A DNA stretch of 43,306 nt from an uncultured Pseudomonadales bacterium (GTDB taxonomy: Bacteria > Pseudomonadota > Gammaproteobacteria > Pseudomonadales > Pseudohongiellaceae), in the NCBI GenBank assembly GCA_943789335.1, contig CALSTS010000005.1, forward strand, positions 1-43,306. Direction: 5' to 3'. Of this stretch, positions 9,725-19,848 are shown piece by piece. The position numbers and the translations under genes are program-made. Under the pieces are notes generated by a model that was given only the letters and a program-made list of their open reading frames with translations, was not told where the DNA came from and did no database searches. How positions within the stretch are numbered: position 1 is the first letter of the stretch; each line of letters opens with the position of its first letter.

Positions 9725-10726
9725 TTAAGCATTCACATCAATAACAACTCTTCCTTTAACTTGTCCCTGTAAGATTTTATCTGTCAGTTCCGGCACTTTA
9801 GCAAGCGGCTCAACAGTGTAAATTTCTGCAAGTTTACCCAGATCCAGAACGTCAGCAAGTCGATTCCAGGCGCGTTGACGAAGAGCAAGAGGCGCCATTA
9901 CAGAATCAATCCCGGCCAGTTGTACACCACGTAGAATAAAAGGTATCACGGTCGTATTGAGTTCGGAGCCGCCGGTAAGTCCACACATGGTAACAATGCC
10001 AGCATATTTGGTTTGTGCGATAGCAGTTGCAAGTGTTTTACCACCGACACAGTCGACAACAGCAGCCCAGGTTTCTGCTTCAACCGGCTTGGAATCACGT
10101 GCTAACTCATCTCTTTCAATAAGCTCGGCTGCACCCAGGCCTTTCAGGAAATCACCGTTTTCTGAGATTCGTCCACTTGATGCCACAACATCATAGCCTA
10201 AAGACGAAAGTAAACTGACTGCTACAGAACCGACACCGCCAGAGGCGCCGGTGACTAATACTTTGCCATCTTCGGGTTTAACGCCATGATCTTCAATGGC
10301 GAGGACACAAAGCATTGAAGTATAACCAGCAGTACCAATGGCCATTGCTTGCTCTAATGAAATTCCCTCAGGTACGCGAACTAAAAATTCAGGATTAATA
10401 AGTGCTTTTTGCGCATAACCACCAAAGTGTCTTTCAGATAAGCCATAACCATTTACTAAAACGCGATCGCCTGCTTGCCAATTTAGGTCGGATGATTCAG
10501 TGACTGTACCAGCGAGATCGATCCCGCCTACCAATGGCGGCTTCTGTACGATCGGTACCGGGCTATGCTCAGACATTGCGAGACCATCTTTGAAATTAAC
10601 CGTCGAATAAGCCACATCAATATGTACTTTTTCATCAGGCAAATCAGATAAAGATAACTCAGTGAGTCTACCTTTTTTTACATCATCGACATTATCAAAA
10701 ACAATCGCGCTAAATGAGTCGCTCAT
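9725..10726 (-). CDS. acuI: Acrylyl-CoA reductase AcuI / YhdH-type quinone oxidoreductase
   Basis: A 333-residue medium-chain reductase without zinc-ligand cysteines. The NADPH-binding loop GASGGVG is at 160-166, and the N-terminal half has the AcuI/YhdH pattern (STVNFKDGLA, PLVGGIDLAGTV, HFGGYAQ). Family members reduce acryloyl-CoA to propionyl-CoA with NADPH, which removes toxic acryloyl-CoA formed from DMSP, acrylate or 3-hydroxypropionate. Start ATG 10726 has an AGAGAA ribosome site. It faces the prpE-like gene, giving a plausible acrylate to acryloyl-CoA to propionyl-CoA route. No DMSP lyase is visible in the window, so the source of acrylate is not shown. Confidence 0.87.
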   Translation of the reverse strand: MSDSFSAIVFDNVDDVKKGRLTELSLSDLPDEKVHIDVAYSTVNFKDGLAMSEHSPVPIVQKPPLVGGIDLAGTVTESSDLNWQAGDRVLVNGYGLSERHFGGYAQKALINPEFLVRVPEGISLEQAMAIGTAGYTSMLCVLAIEDHGVKPEDGKVLVTGASGGVGSVAVSLLSSLGYDVVASSGRISENGDFLKGLGAAELIERDELARDSKPVEAETWAAVVDCVGGKTLATAIAQTKYAGIVTMCGLTGGSELNTTVIPFILRGVQLAGIDSVMAPLALRQRAWNRLADVLDLGKLAEIYTVEPLAKVPELTDKILQGQVKGRVVIDVNA

Positions 10727-10855
10727 AAATTTTCTCTGTAATTAGTTTCTATATAGTGGCGTCAATTTAATGAATTAATGAATCAAGTCAACCTTTAAAT
10801 AGGACTGATGCTGACAATAAACTCTAGGCAGTTATTTAATTTTATTATTTTTTCT

Positions 10856-12496
10856 TTACGTTAGAGGTTCAATTTTAGTGGTCTCATTTCCCACTCTAGT
10901 TAAGGGGATATGAGGTTCAAACGAGTCAGCATTAGACTCTTCCATAATGAGTTTGAAATCATCACGGATATTGCCTTCTTGTAGACAGTTATTTTGGATG
11001 TAGGGAAATATTTGGTCATAGCGTTTAATTTCATGCTGGTTAATGCGTCGGTAAACATGGCTACGATTAAGTGCAGAAGTGTGTGATAGATTTCCTGAAG
11101 CAATAACTTCAGCAGTCGCGTGAACAGTATTTTTATGGAAATTAAAAACCCGTACTGCCTTATCAGAAACATCTAACCCATTAACCAGTTTTGGATTCTG
11201 TGTCGCCACACCAGATGGGCAATGATTGGTATTACAGATCAAAGAGTGTACACAACCAAGCGCTAGCATCATGCCTCTGGCGCTGTTACAGATATCAGCA
11301 CCAAGCGCCATATTTTTAACTAAATGGAATCCGGATATTATTTTCCCGGCAGCTATAATTTTAATTTTTTCACGTATCCCAAAACCATTAAGGCTATCAG
11401 CAACAAATGCTACAGCCTCACGCAATGGCATCCCAACTGAATTGGTATATTCCAGTGGCGCCGCTCCTGTGCCACCTTCACCTCCGTCCACGGTAATAAA
11501 ATCGGGTGTAATACCGCTTTTTACCATGGCCTTACAAATAGCGATAAACTCACTTTTATGACCGATTGCTAGCTTAAAGCCTATTGGCTTGCCTCCTGAG
11601 AGCTCACGTAATTGTGCAATGAATGCTGTTAAGCCTAAGGGTGTATTAAAAGCACTATGAGCGGGCGGGGAATTGACTTGAGTATAGGGTTCCACGCCCC
11701 GGATTTCGGCAATTTCAAGGGTGTTTTTTTCAGCGGGTAGAATGCCACCATGACCAGGTTTGGCACCTTGAGAAAGTTTTATCTCAATCATTTTCACGGA
11801 TTCTATACTGGTTTTTTCCTTAAACAACTCCGGGTTGAAATGGCCGTTATTGTCACGGCATCCAAAATATCCCGTGCCGATTTGCCAAATGATGTCGCCG
11901 CCATTTTTCAAGTGATATGGGCTCAGACCACCTTCGCCGGTATTGTGAGCAAAGCCTCCTAATTTAGCGCCCTTATTTAGCGCTAATATGGCATTAGAAC
12001 TTAAGGAGCCAAAACTCATGGCAGATATATTAAGGATGCTAGCTGAATAGGGTTGTTTGCAATCTGGGCCCCCAACCTTGACTCTTAAATCAGGGTTTAT
12101 TTCTGTTGTATCCATGGCTGCCAAGGAGTGACCAAACCATTCATAACCGCTGCGGTAAGTATCTAACCTTGTACCAAAGGGAACGGATTCTATTTCCTTT
12201 TTTGAGCGCTGATAAACCACATTTCGGAAAATTCGGCTAATAGGGGCTCCGTCAGTATCGGATTCGATAAAATACTGCCGGATAAAGGGGCGTAACTTTT
12301 CCGCATACCAACGGCCTCTTCCATACAAAGGAAAGTTGCGGCGAAGGCTGTGTTTAGTCTGGATCATGTCGTAAAAACCCAAAGCGCCAAGAGGAACTAC
12401 AAGCACGAGTAACCATATTGCCGGTGGCCAGATATATGAAATGAAGCCAACAAAGATAAGCGTGGCGACTAAACATTTAATAAATAGGGCTTGCAT
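10856..12496 (-). CDS. FMN-binding glutamate synthase family protein, membrane-anchored
   Basis: A 546-residue protein. Two hydrophobic N-terminal segments (about residues 5-42) precede a complete GltB-type FMN/Fe-S barrel domain: SFGSLSSNAI, HNTGEGGLSPYH, IKLSQGAKPGHGG, the FMN loop VDGGEGGTGAAP, and the cysteine cluster CNTNHCPSG for a 3Fe-4S centre. It lacks the amidotransferase and FAD parts of true glutamate synthase, so it is the stand-alone 'glutamate synthase-related' family. Its electron donor and substrate are not established. Start ATG 12496 has an AAGGGAA ribosome site. It lies 129 bases upstream of acuI on the same strand. No frame problem is seen. Confidence 0.85.
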   Translation of the reverse strand: MQALFIKCLVATLIFVGFISYIWPPAIWLLVLVVPLGALGFYDMIQTKHSLRRNFPLYGRGRWYAEKLRPFIRQYFIESDTDGAPISRIFRNVVYQRSKKEIESVPFGTRLDTYRSGYEWFGHSLAAMDTTEINPDLRVKVGGPDCKQPYSASILNISAMSFGSLSSNAILALNKGAKLGGFAHNTGEGGLSPYHLKNGGDIIWQIGTGYFGCRDNNGHFNPELFKEKTSIESVKMIEIKLSQGAKPGHGGILPAEKNTLEIAEIRGVEPYTQVNSPPAHSAFNTPLGLTAFIAQLRELSGGKPIGFKLAIGHKSEFIAICKAMVKSGITPDFITVDGGEGGTGAAPLEYTNSVGMPLREAVAFVADSLNGFGIREKIKIIAAGKIISGFHLVKNMALGADICNSARGMMLALGCVHSLICNTNHCPSGVATQNPKLVNGLDVSDKAVRVFNFHKNTVHATAEVIASGNLSHTSALNRSHVYRRINQHEIKRYDQIFPYIQNNCLQEGNIRDDFKLIMEESNADSFEPHIPLTRVGNETTKIEPLT

Positions 12497-12883
12497 AGAA
12501 GGTTCCCTTAGAAAAGCTAAAAAAAAATATGACTTAAGATAAATGAAAAAACACGTCAGCGATAGTGAATTAGAGGGCTTATTAGTATCAATTGTTTCAA
12601 TATCTGTATAGACGTGAGGGTAGGCCTAACTGATGTTGATGATGATGCCTTGGTTTTCCCTAAAGCATTGCAATCAATACAAGTTCAAAACTTAATGTAT
12701 TGTTAAAATAGAGAGTTAAGTATGAAAATAATATGGATAATAGAGTCTAATGGCGCTTAATAGAGGCTTTAGTATTGCTAATTAACTTCTTTAATTTAAA
12801 CTAGCCGCCATTGTGATTATTGCTAGCTCAAAATCTTCTAAAGCTCCCCAAAATAGCAAAGTAAAATTAACCAATTGCAGTAT
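12497..12883. other. Gene-free divergent intergenic region
   Basis: This stretch of 387 bases separates two divergent genes and must hold their promoters. It is AT-rich, with several TATAAT-like words but no -35/-10 pair that I would defend. The only short ORFs are trivial (about a dozen codons near 12721). No hairpin with a T-run, tRNA or repeat was seen. Confidence 0.5.
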
Positions 12884-15130
12884 ATGAATAAATTTATATT
12901 TTATTGTTTTCTATTGTGCTTGCCATTGCATGCTTTGGCGCAAGATCCGATCTATCTCGACTCCAAACGGTTTGAAATGGCTAAGTTGTCTGAAGAGGCC
13001 ATTATCGATGGTGTTTTAGATGAATCAATATGGCAACAGGCGACGCTAATTACTGATTTGCATCAGGTGAATCCCTTTGAGTTTGCCGGACCATCACAAC
13101 GAACCGAAGTTCGAATTTATTACACTGAAGATGCGGTCTTTGTTAGTGCTCGAATGTGGGATGACCAAGCTGAAGAAATAACCGCCCAGGTACTAACTCA
13201 GAATGCCAGTATAAGATCTGATGATTGGTTTTTAGTTCAATTTGATACTTATCTTGATCGACGTAGTGGCTACCGCTTTGGAACTAATCCCAATGGTGTG
13301 CGCTGGGATGGCATTTATAAGACACCTACAGATATAGAAGCTAACTGGCAGGGTGTCTGGCAGGGAGAAAGCACTTTAGATGATCAAGGCTGGACCACAG
13401 AAATTCGAATTCCTTTTCAAACCTTATCATTTAATCCGGACAATACGGAATGGGGTATTAATTTTCTTCGAAATATACCACGTAATAATGAGCGAATTGC
13501 CTGGTCCTCTCGAGATCGACAAGATAACCCCGGGCAAGCTGGCATAGCAACTGGCATGACGGGTATGCAACAGGGAATAGGCCTGGATATAGTGCCGGGA
13601 GTTACCTTACGACGAGAGAGAATATTTGGCAGCGGTCCCTTTGCTGGCGTGGACGAGAATTTTGAACCAACACTTGATCTGTTTTATAAAGTCACCCCGG
13701 CATTGAATGCTGCATTAACTATCAATACTGATTTCTCTGCTGCCGCTGTCGACAGTCGACAAGTTAATTTAACAAGATTCTCTTTATTTTTCCCTGAACA
13801 ACGGGATTTCTTTTTACGTGATTCAGATATATTCGAGTTTGGAAAAATAGGGACCTACGGCTTCAGCGGTACTGATGGAACTGGGAACTCGGCTTTACAA
13901 GGCGCCAGTCAACAAAATGCTCGACCCTTTTTCTCACGTCGCATTGGCTTGAGTGCAAGTGGTGCCCCGGTAGACATCGAAGTTGGGGGCAAGCTTAGCG
14001 GGAGAGTGGGTAATTTTAATGTCGGTTCACTGGTGGTTTCGCAAGATGAAGACATGCTTAATGGCGTGGAAGGTAGTGAGATATTTGTTGGTCGAGCGGT
14101 AAGGAATGTTCTAGCGGAATCGCAAGTCGGCATCATACTGACCGATGGAGATCCGCAATCTAATCTTGACAGTACTTTGATAGGCACCGATTTCCGCTAT
14201 CGAAACTCTCAGTTACCCAATAATAAAACTATAGAAGCCAATGCCTGGATACAAAAAACCGATACCGAGGGTAAGCAGGGTGATGATCTGGCTTACAGTT
14301 TAAGTTTAAGTTCGCCCAACCAGACAGGCTGGCGTGGCGCAGCGGTTTATAGCAGGATTGAGGAAAACTTTGATCCAGCTGTTGGTTTTGTTAATCGTAC
14401 TGGGATTCAAGATTTAGCCTTGGATGGTGGTTATGTATATCGACTTGACAGTGGCAGTTACCTTAGAAACTTCTATGTAGGTGCTGAAGCCTATCGAGCT
14501 GAACTGCTTTCTACCGGACGATTGAGTTCAGAGCAGTTGGCTGTGCGAATGGGCTTGTTTAATCAAACGAACGATAAATTATTTTCTAAAATTGTAAGAA
14601 ATCGTGAAGTCTTATTGAATGACTTTACCATTTTCAGAGCATCTGACGGCAGTCGTTCTGTTGTAATTCCTGCTGGAGAATATGAGTTTTATGAATGGTT
14701 GTTTTTTCCCAATTCTGCTACGCAGCGAGCATTTTCAAGCACTTTTAACCTTCAAGTTGGAGAATTTTATAATGGTGACCGTTTACAGCTTGGTTTCAAT
14801 TCAACTTGGCGACCGACTCGGCAATATGAACTGGGTTTAAACTACAGTGAAAACTCTATCAAATTACCGGCGGGTGATTTCAAGGTGCGATTGATCAGTG
14901 TGAAGGCTAATGTCGCTTTTAATGCCAGGTGGTCATGGTCTAACTTTTTACAATATGACAATGTCTCAGAAAACATGGGTTTCAATAGTCGCTTGAACTG
15001 GATACCGGAATCTGGCCAGGAAGCATTTTTGGTTTTTAATTATGGCGCTCAAGATATCGATAAAGATAATAATTTTTCTTCAACAAATTCTAATCTTTCA
15101 TTGAAGTTCACCTATACTTTTCGCTATTAA
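12884..15130 (+). CDS. DUF5916 outer-membrane protein with N-terminal CBM9-like domain
   Basis: About 748 residues. A signal peptide (FYCFLLCLPLHALAQ) is followed by a CBM9-like sandwich with IDGVLDESIWQQA, VFVSARMWDD, FDTYLDRRSGYRF and WTTEIRIPFQTLSF. After SLFFPEQRDFFLRDS comes a long region of alternating strands rich in aromatic and charged residues, ending in YTFRY, as outer-membrane barrels end. This fits the DUF5916 family, usually about 730-800 residues, which has no settled function and occurs in marine bacteria. I chose ATG 12884 (MNKFIFYC) over an in-frame TTG at 12875 because it gives a normal signal peptide. It is the first gene of a + strand series with pirin 18 bases downstream. 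Confidence 0.85.
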   Translation: MNKFIFYCFLLCLPLHALAQDPIYLDSKRFEMAKLSEEAIIDGVLDESIWQQATLITDLHQVNPFEFAGPSQRTEVRIYYTEDAVFVSARMWDDQAEEITAQVLTQNASIRSDDWFLVQFDTYLDRRSGYRFGTNPNGVRWDGIYKTPTDIEANWQGVWQGESTLDDQGWTTEIRIPFQTLSFNPDNTEWGINFLRNIPRNNERIAWSSRDRQDNPGQAGIATGMTGMQQGIGLDIVPGVTLRRERIFGSGPFAGVDENFEPTLDLFYKVTPALNAALTINTDFSAAAVDSRQVNLTRFSLFFPEQRDFFLRDSDIFEFGKIGTYGFSGTDGTGNSALQGASQQNARPFFSRRIGLSASGAPVDIEVGGKLSGRVGNFNVGSLVVSQDEDMLNGVEGSEIFVGRAVRNVLAESQVGIILTDGDPQSNLDSTLIGTDFRYRNSQLPNNKTIEANAWIQKTDTEGKQGDDLAYSLSLSSPNQTGWRGAAVYSRIEENFDPAVGFVNRTGIQDLALDGGYVYRLDSGSYLRNFYVGAEAYRAELLSTGRLSSEQLAVRMGLFNQTNDKLFSKIVRNREVLLNDFTIFRASDGSRSVVIPAGEYEFYEWLFFPNSATQRAFSSTFNLQVGEFYNGDRLQLGFNSTWRPTRQYELGLNYSENSIKLPAGDFKVRLISVKANVAFNARWSWSNFLQYDNVSENMGFNSRLNWIPESGQEAFLVFNYGAQDIDKDNNFSSTNSNLSLKFTYTFRY

Positions 15131-15148
15131 TACTTATTCAAAAAATAA

Positions 15149-15862
15149 ATGATTACACTATATCCCTATACAAGTTTAGGTAAAGCCAGCCACGGCTGGC
15201 TTAAGTCAAGTCATCACTTTAGTTTTGCTAATTACTACAATCCCAGGCGCACCGGCTTCGGTTCGCTTCTCGTTATCAATGACGATTGGGTTAAACCTGG
15301 ATTTGGTTTTCCACCTCACCCACACAGAAATATGGAAATTATTAGCTATGTGAGAACTGGCGCTATTACCCATGAAGATAACAAAGGTAATAAAGGTGTA
15401 ACAACAAATGGCGAAGTGCAGGTTATGAGTGCTGGCAAAGGAGTAGTTCACTCAGAATTTAACCGCAGCAAAGAGCCTCTTAGCTTTTATCAGATTTGGA
15501 TCAAAACAAATAAAATGAATATAGAGCCGCGCTGGGAGAGTAAAAAATTTCCAAATAAGCCAGTAGAAGGAGCATTGCCAATGCTGGTGTCAGGATACTC
15601 TGAGGATAAAAATAAGGCTTTATTTATCAACCAAAGAGCCCGTATTTTCGGGGGTAAATTAAGAAAAGGTTCAGTGATTGAACATGACATTAATCATCAG
15701 GCATACATATTAGCTTCAAATGGAAGCTTTGAAGTAAATGATAACGAATTCAAAAAGACCTTAAATAAGGGTGATGGGGCTGAAGTTATTAAAACTAATA
15801 CCATTACCATCACGGCGCAGACAAACTGTGAAATTGTATTGATTGATGTGGCTGATCAATAA
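15149..15862 (+). CDS. Pirin family protein (YhhW-type)
   Basis: A 237-residue bicupin. The metal-ligand residues of pirins are all visible: H57 and H59 in HPHRNME, H101 and E103 in VVHSEFN. The segment MSAGKGVVHSE is diagnostic. Bacterial pirins of this kind bind iron; some act as quercetin 2,3-dioxygenase and others as redox sensors, so the role here is open. There is no signal peptide, so it is cytoplasmic. It starts 18 bases after the DUF5916 gene and 57 bases before a DUF3429 gene, so read-through transcription is possible. Confidence 0.88.
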   Translation: MITLYPYTSLGKASHGWLKSSHHFSFANYYNPRRTGFGSLLVINDDWVKPGFGFPPHPHRNMEIISYVRTGAITHEDNKGNKGVTTNGEVQVMSAGKGVVHSEFNRSKEPLSFYQIWIKTNKMNIEPRWESKKFPNKPVEGALPMLVSGYSEDKNKALFINQRARIFGGKLRKGSVIEHDINHQAYILASNGSFEVNDNEFKKTLNKGDGAEVIKTNTITITAQTNCEIVLIDVADQ

Positions 15863-15919
15863 TAGAAGAACCGATTCTCTCCTTACTTCGTATCTAGTTT
15901 AATAAAACAAGATATAGTC

Positions 15920-16393
15920 ATGACTACAAAACCAATAATTACAGCATTAGGTGTTGCCGGATTGTTGCCATTTATGGCATCGCTTTTGGCCGCTTTCTTG
16001 AACGCTATCATGAGCGATATGGATTTAGCGGTTCAGCCTAAACTCATATTTGTTTTCTATAGTGCCGTGATATTAAGCTTCTTATGTGGAGCATTCTGGG
16101 GAAGGTTGCTTAATAAAGACTACACCTTAAAAGTAGCTCTGTTGCTTGTAGTGACAAATATGCTTGCATTAGCAGCCTGGATATCCCTGTTGCTGTTTAA
16201 TGAATATCAAGTATTGTCTATTGGCTTACTAGGCTTAGCTTATTTATCTGTTTTTATCTTTGAGTCTATTGAGGCAAAATTACTTTATAAAGACATTTAT
16301 CGTGCTTATCTAAAGCTTCGTTTCTGGTTAACATTTTGTGTTGTGACTATGCATCTAATGATGTTGATAATTAGCGTTAACTTCGGGTTTTAA
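15920..16393 (+). CDS. DUF3429 integral membrane protein
   Basis: A 157-residue protein with about five hydrophobic segments. The loop FLCGAFWGRLL matches the FLGxxHWG-like signature of the DUF3429 family, whose members are inner-membrane proteins of unknown function. The helices sit at about residues 8-28, 43-62, 72-94, 98-116 and 132-154. It starts at ATG 15920, 24 bases before the DCC-type gene. Co-location with DCC and SDR genes suggests a shared small operon, but no function can be deduced. Confidence 0.75.
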   Translation: MTTKPIITALGVAGLLPFMASLLAAFLNAIMSDMDLAVQPKLIFVFYSAVILSFLCGAFWGRLLNKDYTLKVALLLVVTNMLALAAWISLLLFNEYQVLSIGLLGLAYLSVFIFESIEAKLLYKDIYRAYLKLRFWLTFCVVTMHLMMLIISVNFGF

Positions 16394-16416
16394 CTATTGG
16401 TCTTAAATATAAGAAT

Positions 16417-16821
16417 ATGAAACTTACATTATTTTTTGATGGTTATTGTCCGCTTTGTGCTGCCGAAATGAAAATGCTGGGGGAGTTAGACCTTGAGGGT
16501 AATCTCATATTTGAAGATATCCATGCGGCAGACTTTGCGGCTCGTTATCCGTCTATTGATCCTGTAAAAGCGGATAAATATTTGCATGGATTATATGAGG
16601 ATGGATCAATGATCTTTGGTCTTGATGTCACCCATCAAGCTTGGCGCACAGTTGGCCGAAAACCTTGGCTAGCCTTGTTACGCTGGCCGATTATTCGTTG
16701 GTTTTCAGATATTGCATATAGGATATTTGCAAAAAACCGGTATTCAATTTCGTGGTTACTTACCGGACAAAAACGCTGTACAGCGTGCACCACAAAAACC
16801 TCAACAAAACCTGAGTTATAA
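16417..16821 (+). CDS. DCC-type thiol-disulfide oxidoreductase-like protein (DUF393)
   Basis: A 134-residue protein beginning with the family signature D8-G-Y-C11-P-L-C14, the DxxCxxC start of DUF393/DCC proteins, on a thioredoxin-like fold. A second Cys pair lies near the C-terminus (KRCTACTTK). The family is predicted to exchange thiols and disulfides, and substrates are unknown. It lacks a signal peptide. The stop is 6 bases before the SDR gene's start, so the two are almost certainly co-translated. Confidence 0.82.
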   Translation: MKLTLFFDGYCPLCAAEMKMLGELDLEGNLIFEDIHAADFAARYPSIDPVKADKYLHGLYEDGSMIFGLDVTHQAWRTVGRKPWLALLRWPIIRWFSDIAYRIFAKNRYSISWLLTGQKRCTACTTKTSTKPEL

Positions 16822-16827
16822 ACACTA

Positions 16828-17592
16828 ATGTTAGGCAATTCCACAAGTGAAGAAAACGCTAACAATGTTGCTATTGTTATTGGTGCTAACAGCAAAATTG
16901 CAATTTCGTTAATTAAGCGCTTAGGTAATGATGAGAGTTTTACTGAGATTGTTACTATTGGTCGACAGTTTTCTGACAATGTTGAAACAGGATTCAGCAA
17001 TAAAGTAAGTCGTTTTAATTGTGATTATGCTGAAGCATCAATACGCGAAATTTGTGAACAACTAAAAGTTCATAAAGGACAAATAAGTCGCGTATTTATT
17101 TGTAACGGGATTCTTCATGATACTCAATTCCAGCCAGAAAAACGTATTGAAGATGTCACTGCTGAAAATCTGCATAAGGTGTTTGAGGTTAATGCAATAA
17201 TTCCCATGCTTTGGATCAAATACCTTAAGCCAGTTTTAGCAAATGAGCAGGGTTGTTTGGTAACAGTATTTAGCGCAAGAATCGGTAGTATTGAGGATAA
17301 TCGGAAAGGCGGCTGGTACGCCTATCGTGGATCCAAAGCAGCATTGAATATGCTATTAAAAACAGCTGCTATTGAATATGAAAGAGTGCTTAAAGGTACT
17401 CGATTTTTGGTTTTTCATCCCGGAACAACAGACACCCCTTTGTCAAAGCCATTTCAAAAATATGTCAGTCAAAACAAATTATTCAAGCCTGAGTTTGTCA
17501 CGGATCAGTTATTGGCTTTAATAGAAAGAGATAGCCTTACTGACGATAATATTCAGTTCTTAGGGTGGGACGGAAATGAAATTCCTTGGTAG
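16828..17592 (+). CDS. SDR-family NAD(P)-dependent oxidoreductase
   Basis: A 254-residue short-chain dehydrogenase. The cofactor loop is GANSKIA (residues 19-25) instead of the usual GxxxGxG; ICNG (residues 91-94) stands for the NNAG motif. The catalytic set is S149, Y166 and K170 (YRGSK), and PG follows at about residue 195. This resembles C-factor/CsgA-like SDRs. All catalytic residues are present, so activity is likely, but the substrate is unknown. It lies 6 bases after the DCC gene and is the last gene of this + strand series. Confidence 0.85.
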   Translation: MLGNSTSEENANNVAIVIGANSKIAISLIKRLGNDESFTEIVTIGRQFSDNVETGFSNKVSRFNCDYAEASIREICEQLKVHKGQISRVFICNGILHDTQFQPEKRIEDVTAENLHKVFEVNAIIPMLWIKYLKPVLANEQGCLVTVFSARIGSIEDNRKGGWYAYRGSKAALNMLLKTAAIEYERVLKGTRFLVFHPGTTDTPLSKPFQKYVSQNKLFKPEFVTDQLLALIERDSLTDDNIQFLGWDGNEIPW

Positions 17593-17712
17593 GCAATTTA
17601 TTCCCAGCAATATAATAAGAAAAGCTCTTATCACGACTTTATTACAAAATTTAATTTTAGGTGCTGATTATGCTAGCCTGCTGAATTAGATCAGTAAATA
17701 TGGACAAAAAAG

Positions 17713-19831
17713 ATGCAAAAGATGCATAAGAAGCCATTATCAGCGACATCAACACTAATAACATTCTTCGCGTTTGGATTAGCTCTATTATTCAATACAG
17801 CGAATGGCCAAGAACCTGATCTAGAACAACTGTCTACATTACTGAGGAGCAGGTAGCTTTGGGTTTGCAGGCTTATCAGGTCAATTGTTCAAACGCCTGT
17901 CATCAAGCAGATTTAAGTGGTAGTGGACTCGTGCCGGCTTTAAAAGATTTACCTTTCTTAGGGTGTTTGGGGAAATATCTCTACTTCTGAATTATTTGAT
18001 TCGATTAAAACGTCAATGCCGCCTACTAATGTAGGAGGTTTATCGGATGAAACCTATCTTGGCATTATAGCTTTCATTCTTTCTGCCAATGGTGCTGTCG
18101 CAGGAGATATACCATTACTTGTCGATTCAGACATTTTTATTAACAGTATTGCGAACGCAAGAAGCCAACCGGGTACTGGAACAGTTGAGCAATTTGGCCC
18201 TACAGGGGTAACAGTAGTTGGGCAGGTGCCAGATTATCGGACAGTCAGCGATGAAGAATTACGTAATCCTAGCCCTGAAGATTGGTTAATGATACGTGGC
18301 AGCCATCAGGCATGGAGTTACAGCGCGCTTGACCAGATTAACCAGGAAAATGTCAACGATCTGCGTTTGGCATGGATTTGGTCTATGAGTGATATCGCTT
18401 CGAATCAAACTTCTCCACTGGTGCATGATGGCATTCTCTATTTATTTAGCCCTGGCAATAAAATTCAGGCATTAAGAGGCGATACAGGTGATCTCATATG
18501 GGAGCAGAGTTTAGGGGGTAGGGCTGGCACCATGCGAGGCATGGCTATTTATGAAGATAATCTCATTGTTAATACACCTTCGGGTGGAATCGTTGCAGTC
18601 AATGCAGTCAATGGTGAGGAAGCGTGGAGAATTCAAATTGCTGAGGGTTTTATTAATACCAGTGGGCCCATTGTCGGTAATGGCAAAATTTTTACGGGTT
18701 TGTCCGGCTGCACAACCTTTAACGAACAGAAGTGTTTTGTCAGTGCCTACGATGCTGATGATGGCAGCTTGCTTTGGCGCTTTAGTACAATTGCCCAAGC
18801 TGGCGAACCTGGAGGGGATAGCTGGGGAGGCGTTGATGATTTGTTTCGAGCAGGCACAGATACCTGGATAACACCCAGTTTTGATGCAGAATTAAACCTG
18901 GTTTATATAGGGGTTTCCCAAGCAAAACCTTGGGTAGCAGCAAGTCGTGATATGAGCGTTTATGATGACGCGCTCTATTCAAATTCGACCTTAGCATTAG
19001 ACGCAGATACTGGAGAGTTAACTTGGTATTACCAACATGTGCCCGGAGAAACCTTTGATCTGGATGAAGTATTTGAACGGGTATTGGTAGATCTTGATGG
19101 TGAAAAGCTGGTTTTTTTCGGCAGGCAAACATGGCATCCTTTGGAAATTAAACAGAGAAACCGGTGCTTACATTGATCATCAGGAAACGCTATTTCAAAA
19201 TGTATTTGAAAGTTTTAATCCTGAAACTGGCAGACCGCAATACCGTAACGATATTGTAGAACAAAGAGTAGGTGAATGGATGCAAGCCTGTCCTTCCACA
19301 GCCGGAGGCAAAAACTGGCATCCCATGAGTTACCACCCGGGGACAGAAAGTATTGTTTTACCTCTAAGTCAAAGCTGTGTCGAAATAAGGGGACGAGAAA
19401 CTCAATATATTGTTGGGGGTGGTGGCACAAACGCAAACCGACGCTGGTCTGCAATGCCTGGTAGCAATGGGAATGTTGGCAAGGTGGCAGCTTTTGATGT
19501 GCGCACTATGGAAGAGCTATGGTCTTATGAACAGCCAGCTTCTTTTTTGACTGGTGTGCTAACAACTGGAGGTAACCTGGCATTTGTTGGCGACTTGGAC
19601 AGAACGTTTAGGGCCTTAGACCTTGAGTCAGGCGAAACACTTTGGCAAACACGTCTTGGGACTTCTGTTCAAGGCCATCCAATAAGTTTCAGTGCGAATG
19701 GTAAACAATATATTGCTGTGCCAACAGGCCTCGGTGGAGGCAGTCCACGAACCGTTCCGTCGATATTGACACAAAGGATCCGTTTCCCCAGCACTGGAAA
19801 TGCTTTGTATGTTTTCGAATTACCTGATTGA
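17713..19831 (+). pseudogene. PQQ-dependent dehydrogenase with N-terminal cytochrome c domain, frame-broken
   Basis: One gene of about 705 residues in several frames. The start ATG 17713 leads to a signal peptide (LITFFAFGLALLFNTANG), then a cytochrome c domain with heme motif CSNACH and MPPTNVGGLSDE as the axial-Met region. An eight-blade PQQ propeller follows, with repeats such as ALRGDTGDLIWEQ, AVNAVNGEEAWR, AYDADDGSLLWR and [12 protein letters not shown]. Frame breaks are at 17839-17840 (one T short), 17961-17963 (one G extra) and the seven-T run 19112-19118 (one T extra); correcting them restores family-like sequence throughout. It is a periplasmic quinoprotein dehydrogenase of alcohols or aldehydes, passing electrons to its own heme. 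A 2-keto-4-pentenoate hydratase gene follows after 17 bases. Confidence 0.8.
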
Positions 19832-19848
19832 GATAAAGACTAACAAAA

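Noticed and set aside
18511..19132. Minus-strand open frames inside the PQQ dehydrogenase
   Set aside because: They overlap clear propeller repeats on the + strand and have no ribosome sites.
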